Source: Falsiruegeria litorea R37 (GTDB lineage Bacteria; Pseudomonadota; Alphaproteobacteria; Rhodobacterales; Rhodobacteraceae). From it: DNA of 64,000 nucleotides. A model generated the notes under the pieces. That model had not been told where the DNA came from, did no database searches, and saw only the letters and a program-made list of their open reading frames with translations. The position numbers and the translations under genes are program-made. The stretch covers positions 248,001-312,000 of the forward strand of contig NZ_FWFO01000003.1 of NCBI RefSeq assembly GCF_900172225.1, read 5' to 3'. Below are positions 43,109 through 51,403 of this stretch, one piece after another (position 1 is the stretch's first letter; each line of letters starts with the position of its first letter).

Positions 43109-43639
43109 ATGTCACAATATCCCCGCACCTTTTCCCACATCGGCCTGTCTGTTCCAAACGTCGACGCAGCAGTCGAGTTCTATTCCAAGGTCATGGGCTT
43201 TTATGTGATCATGCCACCCACGGACGTCACAGAAGATGACAGTGACATCGGCGTCATGTGCACGGATGTGTTCGGGCCAGAATGGCGCAAGCTGCGCATC
43301 GCCCACATGGCGACCGGTGACCGCGTGGGCATCGAGCTGTTCGAGTTTGACGGGAATTATCCCCCCGAAAACAACATGGATTTTCGCCGCAACGGGACCT
43401 TTCACTTCTGCATTCAGGATCCAGACGTCGAAGGATTGGTTGAAAAAATCGTGGCGGCGGGTGGCAAACAGCGTATGCCAATCCGATACTACTATCCCGG
43501 TGAAAAACCCTACCGAATGGTCTATGTTGAGGACCCGTTCGGGATCGTGTTCGAGCTCTACAGTCATTCCTATGAGCTAACCTATTCCTCGGGCGCTTAT
43601 AGCTCTCAGGGGCAGGACCCATCACAAACTGACGAATGA
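43109..43639 (+). CDS. VOC-family (glyoxalase/dioxygenase-fold) protein
   Basis: A 176-residue vicinal-oxygen-chelate protein. FSHIGLSVPNVDAAVEFYSKVMGF opens the first module (metal His), and HFCIQDPDVEGLVEKIVAAGG with YVEDPFGIVFELYSHS closes the second (metal Glu), as in lactoylglutathione-lyase-like proteins. The substrate is not recognisable. GGAGG at 43101-43105 fits the ATG at 43109. It follows betB after 117 bases including the hairpin, so it has its own promoter or reads through. Confidence 0.87.
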   Translation: MSQYPRTFSHIGLSVPNVDAAVEFYSKVMGFYVIMPPTDVTEDDSDIGVMCTDVFGPEWRKLRIAHMATGDRVGIELFEFDGNYPPENNMDFRRNGTFHFCIQDPDVEGLVEKIVAAGGKQRMPIRYYYPGEKPYRMVYVEDPFGIVFELYSHSYELTYSSGAYSSQGQDPSQTDE

Positions 43640-43756
43640 TCACGCACGATATTCAATATCAATTCGCACCTTTAGGGCTAGAAAGTTTTGCGTGTCATTG
43701 CATAACTCTGACCGTAGCTTGCGCTCGACCATCTGCGCCAACCTGACGGAGCCCTC

Positions 43757-45022
43757 ATGACACACATCACCCCCGAGTTGCTGACCGATATCCGTGACCG
43801 GTTTGCCCAGATCGACCATTGCCCGCAGCAGGGCGAGCGTATCTTCTTTGAAAACGCAGGCGGCGCGCTAACGTTGAACTCGGTGGTGGATACATCGCAG
43901 GCCTACGCCGCGATCCCCGACAACCAGGGCCGCGACAACCCGGGCAGTCACGAGTTGGTGCGTGTGATCACCAAAGCCAAGGAAGACATGGCCGTCTTCA
44001 TGAACGCGCCGGGGGGTCAGTTCTTTGTTGGTGAAAGCGGCACCGAGTTGCTGTTCCGCCTGATCATGAACGCCTGCCTGGGCACAGGTGCGGGTCAGGT
44101 TCTGGGCACCACCCTTGAACACCCCGCGACCCGTAGCGCCTGCGACCGTTGGGCCCGTGTGGCTGGGCAAAGCCATGTATTGGTCGCGCATGACGACGAC
44201 ACCGGCACAGTCACGGCGGATGCTTATGCCGCCAAGGTAACCCCCGACACCAAGGTCGCCACCATCGTCCATACGTCGCCCGTGACCGGCATGGGGGTCG
44301 ATGTCGAAAGCGTCGTAAAAGCCATCCGCGCCGTTGCGCCCGAGTGTTTCATCATCGTCGACGGCATCCAGCACGCCGCCCACGGGCGGATCGACCTGAC
44401 CGCCTATGACGTCGATGGCTATGTGATCTCGCCCTACAAAGTGTTCTCGCGCCACGGCTATGGCGTCGCCTGGATCTCGGACCGGCTGACCCATCTGCCG
44501 CACAACTCGCTGATCGACGGCCCGGAAGACAACTGGGAAATGGGCACGCGCGACACAGGCTCTTATGCCACCATGTCCAATGTGGTGTCGTACTTCGAAT
44601 GGCTAGGCGAACAGGTGAGCGACGCCGCCACCTCTAACCCCAAAGACCGACGCGCCAAATTCGTCGCCGCAGGTGAGGCGATCCACGCTCAGGAAAAAGC
44701 CCTGACCGACGCGATGATCCACGGCACCGGCAACTTGGCGGGCCTCAAGGACATGGGAAAGGTGCAGATCATCGGCGGCATCGACAACCCCGCGCGCGAG
44801 GGGCTCGTGTCCCTGACCGTGAAAGGCGTCCCCTCCGTCGATGTGGTCAAAATGCTCAACGAACAGGGCATCCGCACCCACCTGCGCAAGGCGGATCATT
44901 ACTCGGGCAACATCCTGACGCCCCTGGGCCTGGATGGCTGCGTGCGTGTGTCGATGTGCCACTACAATTCAGAGCACGAAGTGGCCCAATTCCTGGCCGC
45001 AATGAAATCCATCGCTGCCTAA
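43757..45022 (+). CDS. Class V PLP-dependent enzyme (cysteine-desulfurase-like)
   Basis: A 421-residue fold-type I enzyme. The Schiff-base Lys is in VISPYKVFSRHG; the aspartate that binds the pyridine nitrogen is in FIIVDGIQHAAHGRID. The catalytic cysteine loop of true IscS/SufS enzymes is not obvious, so the sulphur-donor role is uncertain; a selenocysteine lyase or kynureninase-type activity is equally possible. Upstream, 43648-43660 holds an AT-rich dyad (GATATT-C-AATATC). The gene is not tightly coupled to its neighbours. Confidence 0.88.
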   Translation: MTHITPELLTDIRDRFAQIDHCPQQGERIFFENAGGALTLNSVVDTSQAYAAIPDNQGRDNPGSHELVRVITKAKEDMAVFMNAPGGQFFVGESGTELLFRLIMNACLGTGAGQVLGTTLEHPATRSACDRWARVAGQSHVLVAHDDDTGTVTADAYAAKVTPDTKVATIVHTSPVTGMGVDVESVVKAIRAVAPECFIIVDGIQHAAHGRIDLTAYDVDGYVISPYKVFSRHGYGVAWISDRLTHLPHNSLIDGPEDNWEMGTRDTGSYATMSNVVSYFEWLGEQVSDAATSNPKDRRAKFVAAGEAIHAQEKALTDAMIHGTGNLAGLKDMGKVQIIGGIDNPAREGLVSLTVKGVPSVDVVKMLNEQGIRTHLRKADHYSGNILTPLGLDGCVRVSMCHYNSEHEVAQFLAAMKSIAA

Positions 45023-45053
45023 GTCCCTATTTCTTCTTGTTGAAAAATACGGC

Positions 45054-45092
45054 GGGGGAGTCGCACAGCGACGGGGGCAGCGCCCCCTCCCC
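45054..45092. repeat. Tandem hairpin element (Roseobacter-type intergenic repeat)
   Basis: GTCGC-ACA-GCGAC (45060-45072) is directly followed by GGGGGC-AGC-GCCCCC (45073-45087), the whole enclosed by GGGGGAG and CTCCCC. The module CGGGGGAGTCGC...GCAGCGCCCCC is one that I recognise as recurring after genes in Rhodobacteraceae genomes; the recurrence is memory, the hairpins are seen. The remaining 272 bases between 45023 and 45294 hold no gene that I can support. Confidence 0.65.
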
Positions 45093-45294
45093 ACTTTTCC
45101 AAGTGGAACGCCTCTTGCGGTTGCAAGTTTTCTGACATTTTCAGCACGTTACATCATGCTACTCCGAACCAAAACGTCAAACATTCTTGAACAAATGATG
45201 GAGATGCGGGACAATACTGACCTTTTCATTTTTCATCACATTAGCTAGCTTCGATGGAACAGCTGCAACAATGCTACCGCGTTTGGGGTGAACA

Positions 45295-45999
45295 ATGGGT
45301 AATCTTAACGCAAACCGGAAATCCAGTTCAGTTGGGATTGTCGGCGACAGTGATGACGTAGAGCTGATTGAGTATTTTGAAGAAGTATTCGCAATCACCT
45401 TTTCCAACAAAGAAGCAGAGAACATCAGCACACTTGGCGAAGCTTACAAGACCATCTGCTCGAAGCTGCCACCGAATTCGGAACAACGAAAAAGATGCCT
45501 GACGGCGATGGCCTACTATCGTTTGAACCGCGCATTATGTGAAAATGGAAAAATTCATCCATCAGTTTGCATTGAAGTTCCTTCTGCAATGACCCCGAAA
45601 GACTTTCAAAAACAACTGGAGGATCGAAGCCATCTCCATCTCGAGTTTCTCACTGGAACGAGTTCTTGGGTCACTATCTTGACCTTCTTACAGTTTGTGA
45701 CTTGGATCGTCGGCCCGCTCATATTCTCTGGTTCCAGTGCCGTCGCAGCCTCCCTTTCGATCTTTGCAATATCCCATGCAATATGGAGAATTGCGGAGCG
45801 TTCAGACAAGCGGGTCTGGATTTTTGAAGGAACTATTGGCGACTTGTCCCGCCGAGCTTCAGACGCAAATATTGGCGAGTTGGTTTTGTTGGGAGGCAAA
45901 TGGAAAGACGCCGATGTCTGGCAAACCATGACTGCAATCATTTCAGATTTCACCGGATATCCATCAGACCAAATGAAACCAGAAACCAAATTCATCTAA
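45295..45999 (+). CDS. Orphan membrane protein with ACP-like ends, AT-richer than neighbours
   Basis: A 234-residue protein. Residues 21-58 (DVELIEYFEEVF...NISTLGEAYKTICSKL) and 206-234 (ADVWQTMTAIISDFTGYPSDQMKPETKFI) each recall the helical pattern of acyl-carrier proteins, without the phosphopantetheine DSL serine. Between them lie a soluble part (60-120) and two hydrophobic helices (~124-144, ~147-165). Base composition is visibly AT-richer than the surrounding genes, with different codon choice (many AAA, AAT, ATT), a sign of horizontal acquisition. It stands alone, flanked by a tandem hairpin on the left and a GGCGG hairpin plus T-run on the right. Function unknown. Confidence 0.7.
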   Translation: MGNLNANRKSSSVGIVGDSDDVELIEYFEEVFAITFSNKEAENISTLGEAYKTICSKLPPNSEQRKRCLTAMAYYRLNRALCENGKIHPSVCIEVPSAMTPKDFQKQLEDRSHLHLEFLTGTSSWVTILTFLQFVTWIVGPLIFSGSSAVAASLSIFAISHAIWRIAERSDKRVWIFEGTIGDLSRRASDANIGELVLLGGKWKDADVWQTMTAIISDFTGYPSDQMKPETKFI

Positions 46000-46028
46000 A
46001 GCACATCGAACAGTCGCTGAGGGCTCAA

Positions 46029-46058
46029 GGCGGACCTTAACCGCCCCGAACATTTTTT
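46029..46058 (+). terminator. Possible terminator of the orphan gene
   Basis: GGCGG (46029-46033)/CCGCC (46041-46045) hairpin followed 7 bases later by six Ts (46053-46058), 29 bases after the orphan stop. The stem is short. The rest of the 260-base gap to 46260 contains no clear gene; no glycine or SAM riboswitch architecture is recognisable. Confidence 0.4.
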
Positions 46059-46259
46059 CTTACTTCGGGTAGCTGCGTCAGTCTACGACTGTAGTTGTCA
46101 ATCTCGACCGTCGTTCAATCACCCAAATCCGCTATCCCCCAAACAAAGCGGGACAGCTCGCACAACAAAATCCGTGGCTCGCCCCCCAATTTTTTGACGG
46201 GTGTTGAGCCACAGACCCGGCTAGCGTCTGCTGCAGCGCATTGACGGAGACAAAAGCCG

Positions 46260-48677
46260 ATGAAAACCCACGCCCAGGCCGTTGTTATCGGGGGCGGCCT
46301 TGCCGGTTGTTCCATCCTCTACCACTTGGCCAAGCTCGGATGGACCGACAGCATCCTACTGGAACGGGACGAGCTGACCTCTGGTTCCACGTGGCACGCG
46401 GCGGCCAACATCCACGGGCTGCACGACAACAACAACATCACCCGCATCCAGCATTACACGATGAACCTGTACAAAGAGTTGGAGCAGGAAACCGGTCAGG
46501 GGTGCGGCGTGTTCCAACCCGGCTCGCTCTATCTGGCGCAGACCGAAGAGCGCGAGCATCAGCTGCGCCTACAAGAGGCCAAGGCGCGGTTCTACGGCTT
46601 GAACTTTCACGAGGTCAGCCGCGAACAAGCCAAGGAACTGCATCCGCTGGCGCAATTCGATGACATCCGCTGCATCATGTATGAACCCGATGGCGGCAAC
46701 GTCGACCCTTCGGGCGTGACCCACGCCTATGCTGCGGGCGCGCGCAAGATGGGCGCCACCATCGAACGCTTCTGTCCGGTGATCGGGACCGAACAGCAAG
46801 ACGACGGCTCTTGGATCGTGCGGACCGAAAAGGGCGACATTCACACGCAATGGGTGGTGAATGCGTCCGGTCTTTGGGGCCGCGAAGTTGCGGCGCTTGC
46901 AGGGTTGGAACTGCCGCTGCAGCCCACCGAGCACCAATATTTCGTAACCGAAACCATCGACGAGGTCGCCAACCTGAGCCGTCGCCTGCCTTCGATCGCT
47001 GACCGGGATGGAGAGTATTACTTCCGCCAGGAAGGCAACGGGCTGCTTATCGGAGCCTATGAAAAGGACATGAAGTTCTGGGCCGAAAACGGTACGCCGC
47101 TGGATTTTGCCCATGACCTGTTCCCCGACGATCTGGACCGGATCATGGAAAACGTGATCCGAGCCACCGAACGTGTGCCAGTTGCGGCCACAGCCGGTGT
47201 GAAACGGGTGATCAACGGCCCGATGATCTGGTCGCCGGATTCGAACGCGCTGTGGGGTCCCGTGCCTGAGTTGAAGAATTATTTCATGTGCGGTGGGATC
47301 ATCCCCGGCTTCTCGCAATCGGGTGGTCTGGGCCTGTTGGCCGCGCAGTGGATGATCGAAGGCGAGCCGCAGTACGACATGTTCGCCTGGGATCTGGCGC
47401 GCTTTGGCGATTGGGCCGACAAGAAATTCACCAAGGCGCGTGTCGAAGATCAGTACACCCACCGTTTCGCCATCCACTTCCCGAACGAGGAACGCAGCGC
47501 CGGTCGCCCGGCCCGTGTGCGCCCGGCTTACGAGATGCAGAAAGAGATGGGCGCAGTGTTTGGCATGAACTGCGGCTGGGAACATCCGCTGTGGTTCGCT
47601 GACAAGCCCGGCGTTGTCGACACCAACAGCTTCACCCGCCAGAACTGGTGGGCGCCGGTGGGGGAAGAGGTTCGGATGCTGCGCGAGAATGTGGGTGTCA
47701 TCGACATCTCGAATTTCGCCAACTACGTGATCAAAGGGCCCGGTGCGCAAGAGTGGCTGGACAAGCTGGTCGCCAACCGGGTGCCATCCGAAGTGGGACG
47801 CTCCTGCCTCACCCCACTCATCGGCGTGCGCGGCGGCATCGCTGGCGATTTCACCATTACCAAGGTGGCGGACGGCGAATACATGATGGTCGGCTCGGGC
47901 ATGGCCGAGCGCTATCACCAACGCTTCTTCAACATGATCGACCTGCCCGAAGGCACCACGTTCGAGGTCGCCACCAACCGCATCGCGGGCTTCAATGTGG
48001 CTGGCCCCAAGGCGCGCGACATGCTGCAGCGGATGACCAACACGGATCTGTCGAACGAGGCATTCCGCTTCATGCGCTCGGCCACGATCGAGGTGGCTGG
48101 CGTGACATGCCTTGCAATCCGCGTGTCCTTCACAGGCGATCTGGGCTGGGAACTGCATTGCGCCGAAGCGGACCAGGTGCGCCTGTACACGGCCCTGATC
48201 GAACGCGCCCGCGAGTTCGACGGCGGCCCGGTGGGTGGTCGCGCGCTTGGCAGCTTGCGGATCGAAAAGGGCTATGGCTCGTGGGGTCGCGAGTACAGCC
48301 CCGAGTACTGGCCGCAAGAGGTGGCGCTGGAGCGACTGATCAAGCTCGACAAGGATTTCCTGAACAAGGACGCCTATCTGGCAGTCAAGGACAACCCGTC
48401 GCGCGAGGTTCTGTCGGTGTTCGAAGTGGATGCCGTGCATGACGCCGATGCCTCGGGTGGCGAGCCGATCTTTACCAAGGACGGCAAGTCGGTGGGTCGC
48501 GTGACCTCGGGTGCCTATGGCTATTCGGTCGGAAAATCGTTGGCCATCGGCTATGCCGACCCGTCTGTGGCTCAGCCGGGCGACGAGTTGGAGGTGTTCA
48601 TTCTGGGCAAGCCTCACAAAGCGATATTTCTGGCCGAGCCGCCGTTTGACCCCAAAGGCGAACGTCTGCGGGGCTAG
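46260..48677 (+). CDS. FAD-dependent oxidoreductase with GcvT domain (dimethylglycine dehydrogenase-like)
   Basis: An 805-residue two-domain enzyme. An N-terminal FAD-binding amine oxidase (VVIGGGLAGCSI at residues 8-19; GSTWHAA with His46 in the place of the covalent-FAD His of dimethylglycine dehydrogenase) is followed from ~430 by an aminomethyltransferase (GcvT) domain that takes the formaldehyde unit onto tetrahydrofolate. Such enzymes oxidatively demethylate dimethylglycine, sarcosine or related N-methyl compounds. The gene is preceded by a 260-base gap and begins the methyl-compound island; LysR and MttB-type genes lie just downstream. Exact substrate is unknown. Confidence 0.92.
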   Translation: MKTHAQAVVIGGGLAGCSILYHLAKLGWTDSILLERDELTSGSTWHAAANIHGLHDNNNITRIQHYTMNLYKELEQETGQGCGVFQPGSLYLAQTEEREHQLRLQEAKARFYGLNFHEVSREQAKELHPLAQFDDIRCIMYEPDGGNVDPSGVTHAYAAGARKMGATIERFCPVIGTEQQDDGSWIVRTEKGDIHTQWVVNASGLWGREVAALAGLELPLQPTEHQYFVTETIDEVANLSRRLPSIADRDGEYYFRQEGNGLLIGAYEKDMKFWAENGTPLDFAHDLFPDDLDRIMENVIRATERVPVAATAGVKRVINGPMIWSPDSNALWGPVPELKNYFMCGGIIPGFSQSGGLGLLAAQWMIEGEPQYDMFAWDLARFGDWADKKFTKARVEDQYTHRFAIHFPNEERSAGRPARVRPAYEMQKEMGAVFGMNCGWEHPLWFADKPGVVDTNSFTRQNWWAPVGEEVRMLRENVGVIDISNFANYVIKGPGAQEWLDKLVANRVPSEVGRSCLTPLIGVRGGIAGDFTITKVADGEYMMVGSGMAERYHQRFFNMIDLPEGTTFEVATNRIAGFNVAGPKARDMLQRMTNTDLSNEAFRFMRSATIEVAGVTCLAIRVSFTGDLGWELHCAEADQVRLYTALIERAREFDGGPVGGRALGSLRIEKGYGSWGREYSPEYWPQEVALERLIKLDKDFLNKDAYLAVKDNPSREVLSVFEVDAVHDADASGGEPIFTKDGKSVGRVTSGAYGYSVGKSLAIGYADPSVAQPGDELEVFILGKPHKAIFLAEPPFDPKGERLRG

Positions 48678-48737
48678 ACCCGACCAGGGGGTGCTCCCGC
48701 CCCCGCGCGGCCCTGACTGCGTCAGCACCCCGAACGG

Positions 48738-48889
48738 CCTTGGGCCGGGCGCCGGGCTTTCGCCCGGCGCAGTTGCGTTCGTGGCCAGTCGCTCGCAATA
48801 GGTACAACCTTCGGCTGATCATTGATTGCAGTGCGGTGCCGGGTGCATCCGGGTACCAACCGCCGAGCGAAGCGAGGCCCGGCCCAAGG
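48738..48889. repeat. Large inverted-repeat element between GcvT-type gene and LysR gene
   Basis: CCTTGGGCCGGGC (48738-48750) is repeated in perfect inverted form at 48877-48889, 126 bases apart. Inside is a 9-base hairpin (48749-48757/48762-48770, loop TTTC). The gap 48678-48947 holds no gene. The element could form an extended RNA structure terminating or stabilising the two convergent transcripts that meet here. Confidence 0.6.
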
Positions 48890-48947
48890 GGAGGAGGTGT
48901 TTCGCCAGAAACATCGACGACGGGCGGGAGTGCTACCGGATGGTTCT

Positions 48948-49835
48948 CTAACCCTCCAACTGCGTTGCCGCGTTCAATAGCCAGGACTTGAACAGCTTCA
49001 CTGCCGGCGCAGGCGTGCGATCCTTGAACTTGGCGCAATAGACCCAAGGATTGATGATGTCGGTCACCATGGGCTCCACCACCAATCCGCGCTTCAGATA
49101 GGGTAGAACAACCGCGCGAGGCAGGGCAACGCAGCCCATCCCTTCGGCGGCCAGTTCCAGCGCCAGCGTGGACACATCCGTCTGATGCTGTCCGGCCGAC
49201 ACCAATGGCGGCAGATCGAAATGTTTCGCCACCAGCTCCCAATAGACCGGTCGACCCAGCACCTGAATGCGCTGCGCTTGGCTCAGCTGCTCGGGCCGCG
49301 ACAGCAGCTCGCCATCAACTTCGAACCCCGGCGCACAGACCAGCACCAGTCGCTCTGCCCATAACTGCACCGCCCCATGCGGAATGTCTTCGGCGTAATT
49401 CATCGTGATCGAGATGTCCGAGACATCCTCGTCCACGTCAGACCAGACCGTGCCATGCACCTTGACCTGCACATCCGGATGCGCGGCCGTGAAATCCCTG
49501 AGCACCCCGGCAAGCCACATCGACGCCAGGCTGGTGGGGCAGGAGACCACCACCTCGCGCTTGCGTTTCTGCGAAATCAGGCTCTCGGTCGCCGTATCAA
49601 TCTCGAGCAATGCGTGGCGCACCGATGGCAAATAGGCTTCGCCAACCTCTGTCAGAGACAACGATCGGGGCAGACGGACAAACAACGGTCGCCCGATGAA
49701 TTCCTCCAACGAGCGAACGTGATTGCTGACCGCCGATTGGGTGCAGTTCAGCTCTTCTGACGCGCTGGTGAAACTCAGGTGCCGGGCTGCGGCCTCGAAC
49801 GAGCGCAGAAAGGTAAGATGGGGCAGGTTTTTCAT
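48948..49835 (-). CDS. LysR-family transcriptional regulator (GcvA-like)
   Basis: A 295-residue regulator: winged helix-turn-helix in residues 1-65 (LRSFEAAARHLSFTSASEELNCTQSAVSNHVRSLE) and an inducer-binding domain of the GcvA subtype. The ATG at 49833-49835 is favoured because the frame upstream lacks the family start. It is divergent from MmgE/PrpD and MttB across 208 bases and is the likely regulator of that pair and of its own promoter. Confidence 0.93.
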   Translation of the reverse strand: MKNLPHLTFLRSFEAAARHLSFTSASEELNCTQSAVSNHVRSLEEFIGRPLFVRLPRSLSLTEVGEAYLPSVRHALLEIDTATESLISQKRKREVVVSCPTSLASMWLAGVLRDFTAAHPDVQVKVHGTVWSDVDEDVSDISITMNYAEDIPHGAVQLWAERLVLVCAPGFEVDGELLSRPEQLSQAQRIQVLGRPVYWELVAKHFDLPPLVSAGQHQTDVSTLALELAAEGMGCVALPRAVVLPYLKRGLVVEPMVTDIINPWVYCAKFKDRTPAPAVKLFKSWLLNAATQLEG

Positions 49836-50043
49836 GGTGCCCACCCTATCGCGCAAAGGAGCTGCGCGCGACTGTCCTGTCTGCGCCGCAAAATGTCGCA
49901 AAAACGCGACATAGCGCCGGTTGCGATGCGCGAAATTATCCACCCCAATGCCCCACGCTTCTTTGCGTGTTGCCGGGCGCATCCCCCACTAGCTTTGATC
50001 CAACCCAATCCGCGCGCCAGATTGCCAACATGCAGGATCGCCC

Positions 50044-51396
50044 ATGACCGCAACATTTGATCGCATCGCCGACTTTACATTTGACTTGGTTCCCGGCGAT
50101 CTGGCTGAGACCACACGGGACGCAGCCGCGCTGATGCTGCTCGACACGTTGGGCATAACCATTGGATCCGGCCCGATGGAGGCAGGCGTGATCGCCCGCG
50201 ACACCGCCGCGCTGCTCTATGGCTCAAGCGATCCAATGGTCACAGCCCGGATGATGTTCGACGGACGACCCGTCAGCATCGCAGGCGCCGCCTATGCCTC
50301 TGCCACCCAAACCGACAACCTAGATGGGCACGACGGATACAACCCAACCAAGGGTCACATCGGCGTCGTTGTTGTTCCGACGCTGGCCGCTTTGGCCGAG
50401 GTGACCCCCGATATCTCAGGACCAGAGGCGCTGGCCGCCGTGACCATCGGCTACGAAATTGCCGGCCGCGCTGGCTTATCGCTGCATAACACCGTCAGCG
50501 ACTATCACACTTCCGGTGCTTGGAACGCGCTTGGTGTCGTCGCAATGGCCGCGCGCATGAAAGGCATGAACCGTGAACAGATGCGGCAAGCCCTTGGCAT
50601 CGCGGAATACCACGGCCCCCGCAGTCAGATGATGCGCGAGATTGCAAACCCAACGATGCTGCATGACGGTTCGGGCTGGGGCGCGATGGTCGGCTTGTCA
50701 GCGGTCGTGCTGGCCGAGCAAGGGTTTACCGGAGCCCCTGCCATCACCATCGAGGCCGATGAGGTTCTGAAGCACTGGGAGGATCTGGGCCACTTCTGGC
50801 AGATGGAGCATCAATACGTGAAACCCTATCCGATCTGCCGATGGGCCCATGCGGCCATCGACGGGGCGCGGGCGATCATGCTCGAACATGACCTGTCTCA
50901 CACAGACATCAAACATGTGCAGGTCAACAGCTTCTACCAGGCCGCTTGCTTGTTCCGTGACGTGCCCGACAACACCTCAAAAGCGCAATATTCGCTTCCC
51001 TTCGCGGTCGCGGCGCAAATCGTTCATGGCCGGATTGGGGTCGAGCAGATCTCTGGCACGGGTCTTAGCGACGCAACCGTCATCGACGTGATGTCGCGCA
51101 TCTCGGTGGCCGAGACCGACAAACACAGCACCCGCTTCCCCGTGGGCCGTTGGGCCGACGTTCAGATCACCACCACTGACGGCCGAGTTCTGGACTCCGG
51201 AGACATCCATGCCCGTGGCGGGCCCGAGGCCCCCATGAGCCGCGACGAGGTCATAGCCAAGTTCATGGAATTCGCCACCCCCTCGCTGGGTGAGACCCGC
51301 GCCGCCGCGATCCGCGATGCGGCCTTGGGCCTGACCCGACCCGAAAGCAAGCTTTCGGATCTGACACAACACCTCTACGACGCCCCGGAGGCGTAA
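50044..51396 (+). CDS. MmgE/PrpD-family protein
   Basis: A 450-residue protein of the MmgE/PrpD family, whose members include 2-methylcitrate dehydratase, cis-aconitate decarboxylase and iminodisuccinate epimerase. The helical N-terminal domain has LMLLDTLGITIGSG and LDGHDGYNPTKGHIGVVVVP; the second domain holds the YHTSGAWNALG and PYPICRWAHAAIDG motifs. Which of the three reactions it carries out, if any, cannot be read. It is followed after 7 bases by the MttB-like gene, so the two form an operon probably controlled by the divergent LysR protein. Confidence 0.9.
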   Translation: MTATFDRIADFTFDLVPGDLAETTRDAAALMLLDTLGITIGSGPMEAGVIARDTAALLYGSSDPMVTARMMFDGRPVSIAGAAYASATQTDNLDGHDGYNPTKGHIGVVVVPTLAALAEVTPDISGPEALAAVTIGYEIAGRAGLSLHNTVSDYHTSGAWNALGVVAMAARMKGMNREQMRQALGIAEYHGPRSQMMREIANPTMLHDGSGWGAMVGLSAVVLAEQGFTGAPAITIEADEVLKHWEDLGHFWQMEHQYVKPYPICRWAHAAIDGARAIMLEHDLSHTDIKHVQVNSFYQAACLFRDVPDNTSKAQYSLPFAVAAQIVHGRIGVEQISGTGLSDATVIDVMSRISVAETDKHSTRFPVGRWADVQITTTDGRVLDSGDIHARGGPEAPMSRDEVIAKFMEFATPSLGETRAAAIRDAALGLTRPESKLSDLTQHLYDAPEA

Positions 51397-51403
51397 ACAT
51401 ATA

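Noticed and set aside
45177-45431. 84-codon minus-strand frame near the orphan gene
   Set aside because: Overlaps the orphan start and has no ribosome site or recognisable motif.
46000-46259. Glycine riboswitch before the GcvT-type gene
   Set aside because: No tandem aptamer pattern could be recognised; only a short hairpin with T-run is present.
46569-48728. 719-codon open frame antisense to the GcvT-type gene
   Set aside because: Shadow of a high-GC gene with strong third-position bias; protein is low-complexity His/Arg/Gln-rich, without domains.
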